NCBI GenBank assembly: GCA_900473045.1
Contig: UCKS01000019.1
Span: 151,306-215,305 of the forward strand
Reading direction: 5' to 3'
DNA: 64,000 bases
Origin: Hyphomicrobiales bacterium
Lineage (GTDB): Bacteria; Pseudomonadota; Alphaproteobacteria; Rhizobiales; Rhizobiaceae
Numbering within the stretch: the first letter of the stretch is position 1; every line of letters begins with the position of its first letter. The notes beneath the pieces were generated by a model. That model was not told the origin of the DNA. It was given only the letters and a program-made list of their open reading frames with translations, and did no database searches. The position numbers and the translations under genes are program-made. Positions 1 through 9,444 of this stretch are shown here, piece by piece.

Positions 1-1
1 C

Positions 2-715
2 ATGCTGAACGGCCAGAAGCGCTGGCTGATCGGCGTTTCCGGCGGCAAGGACAGCTATAGCCTGCTGGCGCTGTTGATGGACCTGCAATGGCGCGGCCTG
101 CTGCCGGTCGAACTGATCGCCTGCAATCTCGATCAGGGGCAGCCGAATTTTCCGAAACATATTCTGCCGGAATATCTGTCGTCGATCGGCGTCAAGCACC
201 GGATCGAGTATCGCGACACCTATTCGATCGTGAAGGAAAAGGTTCCGGCTGGCGGTACCTACTGCGCGCTCTGTTCGCGCCTGCGTCGCGGCAATCTCTA
301 CCGTATCGCCCGGGAGGAGGGTTGTGATGCGCTGGTGCTTGGCCATCATCGCGAGGATATTCTCGAAACCTTCTTCATGAACTTCTTTCACGGCGGCAGG
401 CTGGCAACGATGCCGGCCAAGCTCTTGAACGACGAGGGCGATCTGATGGTGATGCGGCCGCTGGCTTACGCGGCCGAAGACGATCTGGCCAAATTTGCCG
501 CAGCCATGGAGTTTCCGATCATCCCTTGCGACCTCTGCGGCTCGCAGGACGGGCTCGAGCGCAATGCGATGAAGGCGATGCTGTCGGATATCGAGCGCCG
601 CATGCCCGGCCGCAAGGATACGATGCTGCGGGCGCTCGGCCACGTCAGTCCATCGCATCTGCTCGACCCAAAACTGTTTGATTTCCAATCTCTCTTTGCG
701 GAGCCCAAAGCATGA
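2..715 (+). CDS. ttcA: tRNA 2-thiocytidine(32) synthetase TtcA, 5' truncated
   Basis: This is the C-terminal part of TtcA, the ATP-dependent enzyme that thiolates cytidine 32 in tRNA. The PP-loop SGGKDS lies at residues 13-18 of the visible part. Two CxxC pairs follow (CALC near 88-91 and CDLC near 176-179), in the places where TtcA proteins carry iron-sulfur ligands. The family normally has a few dozen residues before the PP-loop, so the ATG at position 2 is almost certainly internal and the true start lies left of the window. The stop overlaps the next start as ATGA, which implies translational coupling. Assignment is firm; only the start is missing. Confidence 0.93.
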   Translation: MLNGQKRWLIGVSGGKDSYSLLALLMDLQWRGLLPVELIACNLDQGQPNFPKHILPEYLSSIGVKHRIEYRDTYSIVKEKVPAGGTYCALCSRLRRGNLYRIAREEGCDALVLGHHREDILETFFMNFFHGGRLATMPAKLLNDEGDLMVMRPLAYAAEDDLAKFAAAMEFPIIPCDLCGSQDGLERNAMKAMLSDIERRMPGRKDTMLRALGHVSPSHLLDPKLFDFQSLFAEPKA

Positions 716-1536
716 CGTCTGCCATCGATATCGCCGCCATCGCCAATATCCTGCAGGAAGCCGCCTTCAAGGAAATCCTACCAAAGTTCCGCAATCTCGG
801 CGCGGGCGACGTGCGGATGAAATCGGAGGCAATCGATCTGGTGACCGAAGCGGATGAAGCCGCCGAGCGGCTGATCAAGGCCCGGATGGCGGAAATCGCA
901 CCGGACGCCTTGTTCATCGGCGAAGAATCGGTCTCTGCCAACCCGGCGCTGCTGAGCAGTCTCGCCGGAGCCGATCTTGCCGTCGTCGTCGATCCGATCG
1001 ATGGCACGTTCAATTATGCAGCAGGTTTGCCGCTGTTCGGCGTCATGGCCGCTGTCGTTTCAAAGGGTGAGACGGTCGCTGGTCTGATTTACGATCCGAT
1101 GGGTAATGACTGGGTGATTGCCGAAAAGGGTTCCGGCGCCTGGCTCTGCAAGGCTGACGGTTCGCAGGAACAGCTTTCGACGGTTCCGTCCGTGCCGCTG
1201 GAAAGTCTCGTCGGTTGCGCCTCGACCGGTTTTTACGCGCCGGAAAACCGCCGCATCGTCATGGGCAATATGGCCAAGGTCCGCATTGCCACCAGCTATC
1301 GCTGCGCAGCGCATGAGTATCGCGGCTTTGCCGGCGGTCACTTCCACTTCTTGATGTACCAGAAGCTGATGCCGTGGGATCACCTTGCCGGCACACTGAT
1401 TGCGCAGGAAGCCGGCGCTTATGCTGCCCGGTTCGACGGTTCGCCATACCTGCCGCATCATGTCGATGGCGGCCTGCTTCTGGCATCCGACAAGGATTGC
1501 TGGGAGATGCTGCGCCGCGAGGTGTTCACCGTCTGA
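712..1536 (+). CDS. Inositol monophosphatase family protein
   Basis: A 274-residue member of the Mg-dependent, Li-sensitive phosphatase superfamily (IMPase, FBPase, CysQ). The metal-binding signatures are present: GEES near 70-73, DPIDGT at 94-99 and WDHLAG at 222-227. It should hydrolyse a phosphate monoester such as inositol-1-phosphate or a nucleotide phosphate in the cytoplasm; the sequence alone does not decide the substrate. The start overlaps the ttcA stop by 4 bases, so the two genes form an operon closed by a hairpin terminator. It is distinct from canonical SuhB in its coupling to ttcA, so no symbol is given. Confidence 0.85.
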   Translation: MTSAIDIAAIANILQEAAFKEILPKFRNLGAGDVRMKSEAIDLVTEADEAAERLIKARMAEIAPDALFIGEESVSANPALLSSLAGADLAVVVDPIDGTFNYAAGLPLFGVMAAVVSKGETVAGLIYDPMGNDWVIAEKGSGAWLCKADGSQEQLSTVPSVPLESLVGCASTGFYAPENRRIVMGNMAKVRIATSYRCAAHEYRGFAGGHFHFLMYQKLMPWDHLAGTLIAQEAGAYAARFDGSPYLPHHVDGGLLLASDKDCWEMLRREVFTV

Positions 1537-1556
1537 GGCAAGACATCGCCGATAGG

Positions 1557-1593
1557 AAAAGGCCCGCCCGGCATTCGCCGGACGGGCCTTTTT
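1557..1593 (+). terminator. Rho-independent terminator after ttcA-IMPase operon
   Basis: A GC-rich stem (GGCCCG...CGGGCC with an inner CCGG/CCGG) around an ATTCG loop, preceded by A residues and followed by TTTTT. It lies 20 bases past the phosphatase stop. The flanking A-run could also let it serve the convergent MFS gene. Confidence 0.8.
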
Positions 1594-1612
1594 CGTGTTC
1601 GATTTCAGCGGA

Positions 1613-2896
1613 TTACATATGTCCGCCAGCGCCTTCGAGCGTGGCCTGGTCGTCGCCCGGATGGGTGAAGAGTTTGCCTTTTTCCGCCCAGAACGTGGCA
1701 GCGATCGTCAGCGCACCGAAGACTGCGAAGCCGGCAAAGAGCGGCTGCACTGTGCCATTGAACATCTGGCCGACAAGCCCGCCGAGCAGGGCGCCGCCGG
1801 TTGTCGAGACGAAACCGGTAATGGCGGTCGCAGTGCCTGCGAGGTGCCCCATCGGTTCGAGGCTGATGGCGGTGAAGTTGGTGGCGATGACGGCGAAGAA
1901 CATCAGGAGGATCGAAAACAGCACATAGCTGAACAGGAAGCTCGGAGTTCCAGTGAGTGCGACGCCAAGACCGACAATCGATAGCAACGTGAACAGGATC
2001 ATTGACGTATGCGAAATCCGACGCATGCCGAAGCGGCGCACGAAGTAGCCGTTGGCAAAGTTGGCGACCGCAATGCCGCCGGCTGTGGCCGCAAAGGCGA
2101 GCGGCAACCAGTCGCCGAGGCCATAGACCTCGCCGAACATCTGCTGCACGCTCATGATGTAGGCGCAGATGACAGCGGTGAACAGCGTCATGCCGATCAT
2201 GTAGCCGCAGGTGATGCGGTTGGTCAGCACCGTGCCGAAGCCGGATAGGACGGCCGATACCGACAACGGCAGGCGCTCCGCCACTGGCAGCGATTCGCGC
2301 ATGCGGATCAGTGCCCAGAAGAACAGCACCGCACCGGCAATACCGAGCAGAATGAAGATCCAGTGCCAGTCGGCATAGAGGATGATCGCCTGGCCGACGG
2401 ACGGTGCAACGATCGGGATGATCATGAAGACGATCATCACATAGGACATGACACGCGCCATCTCGCGGCCGCCGAAGCAGTCGCGCACGATTGCCATCGT
2501 GGTGATGCGCACGGCGGCTGCACCGATACCCTGGATGAAGCGCATGACAAGCAGCATCTCGAAGCTGCCGGAAAGGGCGGCGGCGAACATGCAGATGGCA
2601 TAGAAGGCGAGGCCGCAGAGCAGCACACGGCGGCGTCCGAAAGTATCCGAAAGGCTGCCGAAAACGATTTGCGAGCAACCGAATCCGAACATGAAGACGC
2701 CGATGACCCACTGGGTATCGTTGGCGTTCTGCACGCCGAGCGAATGGCCGATGTTCGGTAGCGCCGGCAGCATGATGTCGATCGCCATCGCCACGCTTGC
2801 GGTCATGAGGGCAATGGTGATGACGAATTCGAAGAAGCCGAGGCCTATTCGGGAAGAGCCGATATTTTCGACGTGTTCAGTGGGGATGGCGGACAT
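1613..2896 (-). CDS. MFS multidrug transporter, Bcr/CflA family (copy 2)
   Basis: A 427-residue, 12-helix major facilitator of the Bcr/CflA drug-resistance family, expected in the inner membrane exporting small molecules by proton antiport. Visible marks are the helix 2-3 loop motif with SDTFGRRRVLL, the RFIQGIGAAA segment of helix 4 and the APSVGQ segment of helix 5. It follows a paralogue 36 bases upstream on the same strand with the same segments in the same order, so the pair arose by tandem duplication and is probably cotranscribed. The C-terminus is short and hydrophilic. Substrate cannot be inferred; no dedicated regulator is adjacent. Confidence 0.85.
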   Translation of the reverse strand: MSAIPTEHVENIGSSRIGLGFFEFVITIALMTASVAMAIDIMLPALPNIGHSLGVQNANDTQWVIGVFMFGFGCSQIVFGSLSDTFGRRRVLLCGLAFYAICMFAAALSGSFEMLLVMRFIQGIGAAAVRITTMAIVRDCFGGREMARVMSYVMIVFMIIPIVAPSVGQAIILYADWHWIFILLGIAGAVLFFWALIRMRESLPVAERLPLSVSAVLSGFGTVLTNRITCGYMIGMTLFTAVICAYIMSVQQMFGEVYGLGDWLPLAFAATAGGIAVANFANGYFVRRFGMRRISHTSMILFTLLSIVGLGVALTGTPSFLFSYVLFSILLMFFAVIATNFTAISLEPMGHLAGTATAITGFVSTTGGALLGGLVGQMFNGTVQPLFAGFAVFGALTIAATFWAEKGKLFTHPGDDQATLEGAGGHM

Positions 2897-2932
2897 GAAG
2901 GAACCTATGAATGTCTTGGGAGAGACAGGACG

Positions 2933-4168
2933 TTAAATTGCGGGATTGTGCGGTTTGAAAAGCTTGCCTTTTTCGGCCGTGAGAACAAAGGCAAGCCCGA
3001 TGATGGAAACGCTTAGGAAACCGATGGCGAGTGGTGTGATCGTACCGTTGAACGCCTGGCCGATCAGGGCGCCGATGGTGGCGCCGCCGATCGTCTGGGT
3101 GAAGCCCAGCACCGAAGATGCGGTTCCGGCAACATGGCCGAGCGGCTCCATGGCCATGGCGTTGAAATTTGAACCGATCAGACCGAACTGGAACATGGCG
3201 CAGGCATAGAGAACGGCGAACAACCAGAAGGGAAGCAGATCCGAGACCGAAGCCGCCACCCAGATCAGGCTCGTCAAGACAAAACCGATCAACGCCCCAT
3301 GCGACAGGCGGCGCATGCCATAGCGCTTGACCAGCCGCGAATTGGTGAAGGAGGCAAGCGCCATCATGCTGGCAAAGCCCGCGAAGACCAGCGGAAACCA
3401 GGTGCCGAGCCCGTAGATGCCGACAAGGATCTGCTGTGCCGAATTGATGAAGCCGAACAGCGATCCGAACAGAAACGCAGCCGCCAGTGAGTAACAGAGC
3501 GAGACGCGGTTTGTCAGGACGATGCGGAAGCCGGCCAGGATCGACGTGACCGTGAATGGCCGGCGGTGCTCGACCGAAAGCGTTTCAGGCAGGCGCAGCA
3601 TCACCACTGTCGCAACGGAGACCGCAAACAGGCAGATGACCACGAAGATCATATGCCATTCGGCAAAGATCATGATCAGCTGGCCGACGCTTGGCGCAAT
3701 AACCGGTACGATCATGAAGACCATCAGCACCAGCGACATAACCTCCGCCATCATTCGGCCGCCGTAGACGTCGCGGACGATCGAGACGGTGATGACACGG
3801 GTGGCGGCTGCGCCGATGCCCTGGATGAAGCGTAGCACCAGCAACCCGGTAAACGAGGGAACGAAGACGATGGCGAGCGCGCACAGCGCATAGAGGCCAA
3901 GACCGCCAAGCAGAGGCAATTTGCGGCCGAAGCGATCCGACAGCGGGCCGAAAACCAGCTGCGCACAGCCCATGCCGATGAGATAGGCGGTGATGATATA
4001 TTGGCGGGCGTTTTCATCGGCGACGCCCAAGCTGGCGCCGATTTCCTGTAGGCCGGGCAACATGATATCGATCGAAATCGCATTGATCGCCATCAGCATG
4101 GCCATCAGGGCGATGAATTGTGGTTTGGACAGAGCCGGTAGGCCCGGCGCTTCGGACGTTGTGGTCAT
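2933..4168 (-). CDS. MFS multidrug transporter, Bcr/CflA family (copy 1)
   Basis: A 411-residue Bcr/CflA-type major facilitator, the upstream member of a tandem pair. It carries SDRFGRKLPLL in the loop between helices 2 and 3, RFIQGIGAAATR in helix 4 and IAPSVGQL in helix 5. An AGGA element about 7 bases before the ATG supports the start. The two copies match along the whole length but have clearly diverged, for instance in the last two helices, suggesting an old duplication and perhaps different substrates or a heteromeric or backup role (inference). Function as an exporter is family knowledge, not shown here. Confidence 0.85.
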   Translation of the reverse strand: MTTTSEAPGLPALSKPQFIALMAMLMAINAISIDIMLPGLQEIGASLGVADENARQYIITAYLIGMGCAQLVFGPLSDRFGRKLPLLGGLGLYALCALAIVFVPSFTGLLVLRFIQGIGAAATRVITVSIVRDVYGGRMMAEVMSLVLMVFMIVPVIAPSVGQLIMIFAEWHMIFVVICLFAVSVATVVMLRLPETLSVEHRRPFTVTSILAGFRIVLTNRVSLCYSLAAAFLFGSLFGFINSAQQILVGIYGLGTWFPLVFAGFASMMALASFTNSRLVKRYGMRRLSHGALIGFVLTSLIWVAASVSDLLPFWLFAVLYACAMFQFGLIGSNFNAMAMEPLGHVAGTASSVLGFTQTIGGATIGALIGQAFNGTITPLAIGFLSVSIIGLAFVLTAEKGKLFKPHNPAI

Positions 4169-4508
4169 GGGATTTCCTGGCGATGGTGCCGGGCGCCTGA
4201 AACTGGAAACTGAAACGTTTCCGGCGCAGATGAAAATGCTGGAGCCAGCAGAGAAATCGAACTAAAAGCGCGGCTCCGAAGCGCTTTCAAAACGGTAACC
4301 GGGATCACCGGTCTAAAGCAAAGCCGGCAAAGCAGGCCGGCGATCACGAAGGTATAAGGGAGGTCAGATCTAGCCTCGGTCGACGATGCAGAGATCCGCA
4401 CCGCCTGTGCATACTCCCAACATGGCGACCGGCTTGTGACAGCCAATCATATTGGCTCTGGCTAAAAAAGTGCGCGTAACATTAGGGTGTCGTCACTGTC
4501 ATCCTGAA
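4169..4508. other. Intergenic region upstream of the MFS pair
   Basis: About 340 bases without a convincing gene. It holds the promoter region of the minus-strand MFS pair and a short GCCGGC-N7-GCCGGC inverted repeat at 4323-4341. A 93-codon open frame on the minus strand has no recognisable features and is not called. No regulator binding site could be identified. Confidence 0.5.
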
Positions 4509-4533
4509 TCAAAAAAGGCGGTGACCCGCCTTT
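4509..4533 (-). terminator. Terminator downstream of grxD
   Basis: Read on the minus strand, AAAGGCGGG-TCA-CCGCC followed by a run of six T. It lies 30 bases past the grxD stop and closes the purL-bolA-grxD run. Confidence 0.8.
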
Positions 4534-4562
4534 TCAGGTGTCACTGTTCCTCAGATCGGATG

Positions 4563-4898
4563 TCAGGCTGCGCCCTTGACCGCGATGCCGTGTTCTTCGA
4601 AATGTGACTGGAGTTCGCCAGCCTGGAACATTTCACGCACGATGTCGCAACCACCAATGAATTCGCCCTTGACGTAGAGCTGCGGAATGGTCGGCCAGCT
4701 GGAATAGTCCTTGATGCCCTGGCGAAGGTCCGCATCGGCGAGCACATTGATGCCCTTGTAGTCGACGCCGATATAATCGAGCATCTGCACAACCTGGCCG
4801 GAGAACCCACACTGCGGGAACTGGGGGGTGCCCTTCATGAAAAGAACGACATCGTTGCTCTTCACTTCATTGGCGATGAAATCGTTGATACCGCTCAT
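4563..4898 (-). CDS. grxD: Monothiol glutaredoxin Grx4/GrxD
   Basis: A 111-residue CGFS-type monothiol glutaredoxin. The active-site CGFS has its cysteine at residue 30, and the glutathione-binding WPTIPQLY and GGCD segments follow. Proteins of this class carry a glutathione-ligated [2Fe-2S] cluster, often shared with a BolA partner, and transfer it in iron-sulfur assembly and iron sensing. The start at 4898 is chosen because a GGAAGGA ribosome site lies 8 bases upstream; an ATG six codons further up has none. A bolA gene lies just upstream on the same strand, matching the known Grx4-BolA partnership. Confidence 0.95.
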   Translation of the reverse strand: MSGINDFIANEVKSNDVVLFMKGTPQFPQCGFSGQVVQMLDYIGVDYKGINVLADADLRQGIKDYSSWPTIPQLYVKGEFIGGCDIVREMFQAGELQSHFEEHGIAVKGAA

Positions 4899-5036
4899 GG
4901 CGTAGTCCTTCCTCATCCCGCTTCAAGGGCCGGGTGTGTCGATCTATGTTAGATAACATGCACGCCGGTGATTTTCACCACCTGAATACAACAAAAATTG
5001 ATGGCTTGCACGACTGCAACAGTAACCAGGGCAGTC

Positions 5037-5258
5037 CTAGCGTATCCTGCTGCGAGATGCAGCTGTCTTGCGCCGGCTCACCTGCTTCTTTGCCGGCTTT
5101 GCCTTCGCTACCGCCGCCTTCTTGAAGCGGCCGGTACTTGCCGAGCGGGTTTGCCGCTTTTGCCGTTTGGTTGTCGTCGTCCCGCCGGCCTTCTTCAGGA
5201 TTTCCTTCAGAACGCTCTCGACCACGCCGCTGACCAGCTCTTTCATGAGGTTGGCCAT
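5037..5258 (-). CDS. Small, strongly basic protein between bolA and grxD
   Basis: A 73-residue protein of unknown function. The first ~25 residues form an amphipathic stretch (MANLMKELVSGVVESVLKEI), and the remaining ~48 are rich in Lys, Arg, Ala, Ser and Thr with almost no acidic residues, like a histone-H1-type or nucleic-acid-binding tail. It starts 8 bases after the bolA stop, and its codon use fits the neighbours, so it is likely a real member of the purL-bolA-grxD transcript. A role with nucleic acid or another polyanion is inference only. A weak GGAG lies about 11 bases before the ATG. Confidence 0.65.
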   Translation of the reverse strand: MANLMKELVSGVVESVLKEILKKAGGTTTTKRQKRQTRSASTGRFKKAAVAKAKPAKKQVSRRKTAASRSRIR

Positions 5259-5266
5259 CCGGCGTG

Positions 5267-5500
5267 TTACTCCGGCGCAGATGTCTGAAGGGCGAGCGCG
5301 TGCAGTACACCACCCATATTACCCTTCAGCGCATTGTAGACCATCTGGTGCTGTTGCACCCGGCTCTTGCCGCGGAAGGCTTCCGCGACAACTTCGGCTG
5401 CGTAATGATCGCCATCGCCGGCGAGATCCCGGATTGTCACCTTTGCGCCGGGAATGCCGGACTTGATCATGTCTTCAATATCGCCAGGTGCCATCGGCAT
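5267..5500 (-). CDS. bolA: BolA family protein
   Basis: A 77-residue BolA/IbaG-type protein with the class II KH-like fold. The segment HYAAEVVAEAFRGKSRVQQHQMVYNAL is the family core with the conserved His and the RVxxHQxVY signature; written here by positions about 32-58. BolA proteins pair with CGFS glutaredoxins to coordinate a [2Fe-2S] cluster. It lies 18 bases after purL and two genes before grxD, so the glutaredoxin partner is encoded on the same transcript. The length and the absence of an extended N-terminus fit the short alphaproteobacterial type. Confidence 0.93.
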   Translation of the reverse strand: MPMAPGDIEDMIKSGIPGAKVTIRDLAGDGDHYAAEVVAEAFRGKSRVQQHQMVYNALKGNMGGVLHALALQTSAPE

Positions 5501-5518
5501 TTGTCTGCACTCCCTGAT

Positions 5519-7753
5519 TTACTCGGCAGCGATTTGTGTTTCGCCATCCATGAAGTCAGGGAACCATGATTCATGCACCGAGCGCAATTGCAGAATTGCA
5601 AGCGGCTTGGCTGAACCGAGCACGACTTCCGTGCCGCCGGTGCTGCCGATGACAGGGGCTGCCACGCCCGCAGCCTTTGCCCGCTCGGCAACCAGGGCTG
5701 CATGTTCCGGCTTGACGGTCACGACATACCGTCCCTGGTCCTCGCCGAAGAAGACTTCGACCGGATCGTGGCCGGCAACGGCCGATACCTTGGCGCCGAT
5801 ACCCGATGCCATGGCCATTTCGGCAACCGCGAGCGCCAGTCCACCGGACGAGCAGTCATGGACGGCGGTCGTCAGGCCATCGGTGATCAGGTTGCGAACG
5901 AAATCGCCGGTCTTGCGTTCATGGGCGAGGTCGACATGCGGGGCAGGGCCATCGGTGCGGCCATGGATGTCGCGCAGATAGACCGACTGGCCGAGATGCG
6001 TTCCAAGGCCTTCCGGGGCGCCGACGAGCAGGATGGTTTCGTCTTCGGCGGCAAAGCGGATGCGCGCCATCTGCGACCAGTCACCGAGCAGTCCGACGCC
6101 GCCGATGGTCGGGGTCGGCAGGATGCCCTGGCCGTTGGTCTCGTTGTAGAGCGAAACGTTGCCGGAGACGATCGGGAAATCGAGCGCACGGCAGGCTTCG
6201 CCGATACCCTTGATGGCATGAACGAGCTGGCTCATGATTTCCGGACGTTCCGGGTTGCCGAAATTCAGATTGTCGGTGGCGGCCAGCGGCAAGGCGCCGG
6301 TCGCAGTGATGTTGCGCCAGCATTCGGCCACGGCCTGCTTGCCGCCTTCGAACGCGTCGGCCTCGACATAACGCGGGGTGACGTCGGAGGAGAAAGCCAG
6401 CGCCTTGGTCGGGTGGCCTTCGACACGGACAACGCCGGCATCGCCGCCGGGAAGCTGCAGCGAATTGCCCTGGATCAGCGTGTCATATTGCTCATACACC
6501 CAGCGGCGCGAGGAGTTGTTGGCGGAGCCCACCAGCGACAGAACCGCGTCGGCGATGTCGGCTTGCGGAACATCACCGGCTGCCAAGGGTGCTGCAACCT
6601 TGGCCGGGGTCCAGGGACGGTCGTATTCTGGGGCTTCGTCGCCCAGTTCCTTGATCGGCAGGTTGGCGACTTCCTCGCCCTGATGGATGACGCGGAAGCG
6701 CAGATCGTCGGTGGTCTTCCCGACGATGGCAAAATCGAGCCCCCATTTGACGAAGATCGCCTTGGCGACTTCTTCCTTGGCGGGTTCGAGCACCATGAGC
6801 ATGCGCTCCTGGCTTTCCGACAGCATCATTTCATAGGCTGTCATGCGCTCTTCGCGCACTGGCACCTTGTCCAGTTCCAGCTCGATGCCAAGATCGCCCT
6901 TGGCGCCCATTTCGACAGCCGAGCAGGTAAGGCCGGCAGCACCCATGTCCTGGATGGCGATAACAGCGCCGGTCTTCATCAGCTCAAGGCAGGCTTCGAG
7001 CAGGCATTTTTCGGTGAAGGGGTCGCCAACCTGCACGGTCGGGCGCTTTTCCTCGATCGATTCGTCGAATTCGGCCGATGCCATCGTTGCACCGCCTACA
7101 CCGTCACGGCCGGTCTTGGCGCCGAGATAAACGACCGGCAGGCCGACGCCCTTGGCTTCCGACAGAAAGATCGCATCGGACTTGGCAAGGCCGGCAGCAA
7201 AGGCGTTGACGAGGATATTGCCGTTATAGCGGGCATCGAACTCGACTTCGCCGCCGACCGTCGGCACACCGAAGGAATTGCCATAACCGCCGACACCGGC
7301 AACGACGCCGGAGACGAGATGGCGGGTCTTCGGATGATCCGGTGCGCCGAAGCGCAATGCGTTCATTGCCGCGATCGGACGCGCGCCCATGGTGAAGACG
7401 TCGCGCAGGATACCGCCGACGCCGGTGGCCGCGCCCTGATAGGGCTCGATATAGGATGGGTGGTTGTGGCTCTCCATCTTGAAGACGACGACATCGCCAT
7501 CATCGATATCGACGACACCGGCATTTTCGCCCGGGCCCTGGATGACGCGCGCACCGGTAGTCGGCAGCGTGCGCAGCCATTTCTTCGAGGACTTGTAGGA
7601 GCAGTGCTCGTTCCACATCGCCGAGAAGATGCCGAGTTCCGTAAACGTCGGCTCGCGGCCGATCAGGCCCAGAATGCGCTGATACTCATCCGGCTTCAGG
7701 CCGTGCGAGGCAATCAACTCGGGGGTGATGGGGCGGGTATTGGAAATGGTCAT
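5519..7753 (-). CDS. purL: Phosphoribosylformylglycinamidine synthase subunit PurL
   Basis: A 744-residue small-type PurL, the ATP-dependent synthetase subunit of FGAM synthase (step 4 of de novo purine synthesis). It works with PurS and PurQ, both encoded about 3-6 kb upstream on the same strand. Visible are the N-terminal [20 protein letters not shown] segment near residue 25-45, the ATP-binding region with ESHNHPS, and the second AIR-synthase-like domain with NVSLYNET. The start MTISNTRP is the usual position; an in-frame extension of 23 codons to 7822 lacks support. It heads a run with bolA, the basic protein and grxD. Confidence 0.96.
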   Translation of the reverse strand: MTISNTRPITPELIASHGLKPDEYQRILGLIGREPTFTELGIFSAMWNEHCSYKSSKKWLRTLPTTGARVIQGPGENAGVVDIDDGDVVVFKMESHNHPSYIEPYQGAATGVGGILRDVFTMGARPIAAMNALRFGAPDHPKTRHLVSGVVAGVGGYGNSFGVPTVGGEVEFDARYNGNILVNAFAAGLAKSDAIFLSEAKGVGLPVVYLGAKTGRDGVGGATMASAEFDESIEEKRPTVQVGDPFTEKCLLEACLELMKTGAVIAIQDMGAAGLTCSAVEMGAKGDLGIELELDKVPVREERMTAYEMMLSESQERMLMVLEPAKEEVAKAIFVKWGLDFAIVGKTTDDLRFRVIHQGEEVANLPIKELGDEAPEYDRPWTPAKVAAPLAAGDVPQADIADAVLSLVGSANNSSRRWVYEQYDTLIQGNSLQLPGGDAGVVRVEGHPTKALAFSSDVTPRYVEADAFEGGKQAVAECWRNITATGALPLAATDNLNFGNPERPEIMSQLVHAIKGIGEACRALDFPIVSGNVSLYNETNGQGILPTPTIGGVGLLGDWSQMARIRFAAEDETILLVGAPEGLGTHLGQSVYLRDIHGRTDGPAPHVDLAHERKTGDFVRNLITDGLTTAVHDCSSGGLALAVAEMAMASGIGAKVSAVAGHDPVEVFFGEDQGRYVVTVKPEHAALVAERAKAAGVAAPVIGSTGGTEVVLGSAKPLAILQLRSVHESWFPDFMDGETQIAAE

Positions 7754-7936
7754 CGGGGTCCATTCGGTCCGTTGGAGTATCCCGGACGGCCAAGGTTCCG
7801 TCAGCTTGCAGGGATACGTCAAAACAAAGAGATCACGTCGTGGTTTCTTTAGCCGAAGCGACTGCCGGATGCGACAGGAAAATGGCGGAAAAGCACAGGA
7901 GATCGCGTGCTTTTCGCCGATAATGCGGGGGCATGC

Positions 7937-9355
7937 TCAGGCGAAGCTGTCGTAACCTGTGCGGCCGCTGTCAAGCAGGCGGCGCAGCGTCAGGAAACCG
8001 CGCCGCACCTCGTTGCGGTCGGCCGGTGACGAGAAGCCGATCCGGACGCGGTGATAGACGCTCTCCGTCCGTCCGGCCTTGAACTCGTCCTCGTCATCGA
8101 CCAGCACACCTTCCTCGAAAGCCGCATGCTTGAAGGTACCGGAGAACCAGGGCTCCGATAGTTTCAGCCAGAGGAACGGCACATGCGGGTGCGAATTGAA
8201 GTCAATGCCGGCGAAGATTTCGCGCGCCATTTGTTCCCGTGCCCTGATCTCGTCGATGCTTTTGGAGCGCAAGGCCGCCGCTTCGCCGCTCAGAACCAGC
8301 CGCGCGCAGAGTTCGGCAAGCAGGAACGGCATGCCGCCGCTGACCATCTTGTGGGCGATGCGGATGCGCTGGCTGAAATGCGGAGGGCAGGCGACCCAGC
8401 CGCCGCGCACCCCGGCAGCCACCGATTTCGACAGGCCGCCGACCAGGAATGTCCGCTCCGGTGCCAGTTCAGCCAGAAGCGGCAGAGTGTCTCCGGTCAT
8501 CGCGCCATAAAGATCGTCTTCCAGTAGCCAGACGCCATAACGGCGGGCGATGTCGGCGATCGCCTGGCGTCGTTCCAGTGACAATGTCACCACTGTCGGG
8601 TTTTGCGCTGTTGGCATGAGGAAGGCGAGTTTCGGGTGCTGCTGGGCGCAGACACGCTCGAAATCGTCGGGATCCAGGCCGTAGTCGTCGGTGCGCAAGA
8701 GAATCGTTCGGCGCCCGATCAGCCCGGCACTGCGGCTGATCTGGGAGTAGGTGATATTTTCGAAGGCGATCTTGTCGCCCGGGGCCGTGACGGCGGCGAT
8801 CACCGCGACAGCGCCGGCATGGGCGCCAAGCGTCGGCACGATGCGATCAGGCTGGGGCCGGAAACTTCCCTTGGCAAGCCATTGGCTTCCCGCCGTAAAC
8901 CAGTGTGCCGGAAAATCGCGGGCGTAGCTGGCGATATCGGCGTGATGGTCGCGACTGATGTCGATCAGCACCTTCTCAAGCGACGCGCCCTGGCCGATAT
9001 CCGGTGCAGCCGTGCTGTCGAACCGAAGTTTTCCGGGCTGCGGCCTGAGAGGCCGTGTGCCCGCGAGTGCCACGCTCATCGGATCAGGCTGTTCGGCGGG
9101 GCGCAATTCGGCATTGTCGAGCACGTAGGTCCCGCGTCCCACCTCGCCACTGACAAGTCCGCGTTCGCGCACCAGATGATAGGCGCGGCCGATTGTCCCG
9201 ATTGTCACGCCGATATCGAAAGCAAGATTGCGCTGTGGCGGCAACTTGGTGCCGACAGTCAATACGCCACCGGCAATCGCCTGCTCGATCTGATCGGCGA
9301 TGCGGGCATAAAGCGGGCCCTGGCCTTGGTTGGGGTCTGGCATCCATGTTGTCAT
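7937..9355 (-). CDS. MocR-type (GntR/aminotransferase) transcriptional regulator
   Basis: A 472-residue fusion of an N-terminal GntR-type winged helix (about 10-80, with LPPQRNLAFDIGV) and a fold-type I PLP aminotransferase domain (about 100-472). PLP-binding marks are PTAQNPT (248-254), EDDLYG (279-284) and GGLSKS with the Schiff-base Lys at 310. MocR proteins usually regulate the divergently oriented neighbour, here a DUF1127 gene. Two inverted repeats with TGTCA/TGACA arms lie at and just before its start, suggesting it also controls itself. The start at 9355 lies inside one repeat; ATG at 9343 is an alternative. Effector and targets are unknown. Confidence 0.9.
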   Translation of the reverse strand: MTTWMPDPNQGQGPLYARIADQIEQAIAGGVLTVGTKLPPQRNLAFDIGVTIGTIGRAYHLVRERGLVSGEVGRGTYVLDNAELRPAEQPDPMSVALAGTRPLRPQPGKLRFDSTAAPDIGQGASLEKVLIDISRDHHADIASYARDFPAHWFTAGSQWLAKGSFRPQPDRIVPTLGAHAGAVAVIAAVTAPGDKIAFENITYSQISRSAGLIGRRTILLRTDDYGLDPDDFERVCAQQHPKLAFLMPTAQNPTVVTLSLERRQAIADIARRYGVWLLEDDLYGAMTGDTLPLLAELAPERTFLVGGLSKSVAAGVRGGWVACPPHFSQRIRIAHKMVSGGMPFLLAELCARLVLSGEAAALRSKSIDEIRAREQMAREIFAGIDFNSHPHVPFLWLKLSEPWFSGTFKHAAFEEGVLVDDEDEFKAGRTESVYHRVRIGFSSPADRNEVRRGFLTLRRLLDSGRTGYDSFA

Positions 9356-9400
9356 GGTGACAATTTCTACATTGCATCGGTTTTCCTGTCAATTATGACA
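9349..9400. promoter_or_regulatory. Candidate MocR operators in the divergent intergenic region
   Basis: Two inverted repeats share half-sites: TTGTCA-TGG-TGACAA at 9349-9363 and TGTCA-ATTA-TGACA at 9387-9400, with centres about 37 bases apart. A third pair, ATTGCAT (9371-9377) and ATGCAAT (9401-9407), brackets the second repeat. MocR regulators typically bind repeated sites in the space shared with a divergent gene. The first repeat covers the regulator's own start codon. Confidence 0.55.
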
Positions 9401-9444
9401 ATGCAATATCAAATGAAACCGTTGCAATAGATGCGGAGGCGACA

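Noticed and set aside
1605..2711. 368-codon minus-strand frame overlapping the second MFS gene
   Set aside because: It is another frame of the MFS gene with Arg/His-rich composition; the 427-residue frame has the transporter motifs.
4165..4446. 93-codon frame upstream of the MFS pair
   Set aside because: No ribosome site, no family features, and it covers the expected promoter region.
5702..7852. 716-codon open frame on the plus strand
   Set aside because: It is wholly antisense to purL, has His/Gly/Asp-biased composition and no ribosome site; long antisense frames are common in GC-rich genes.
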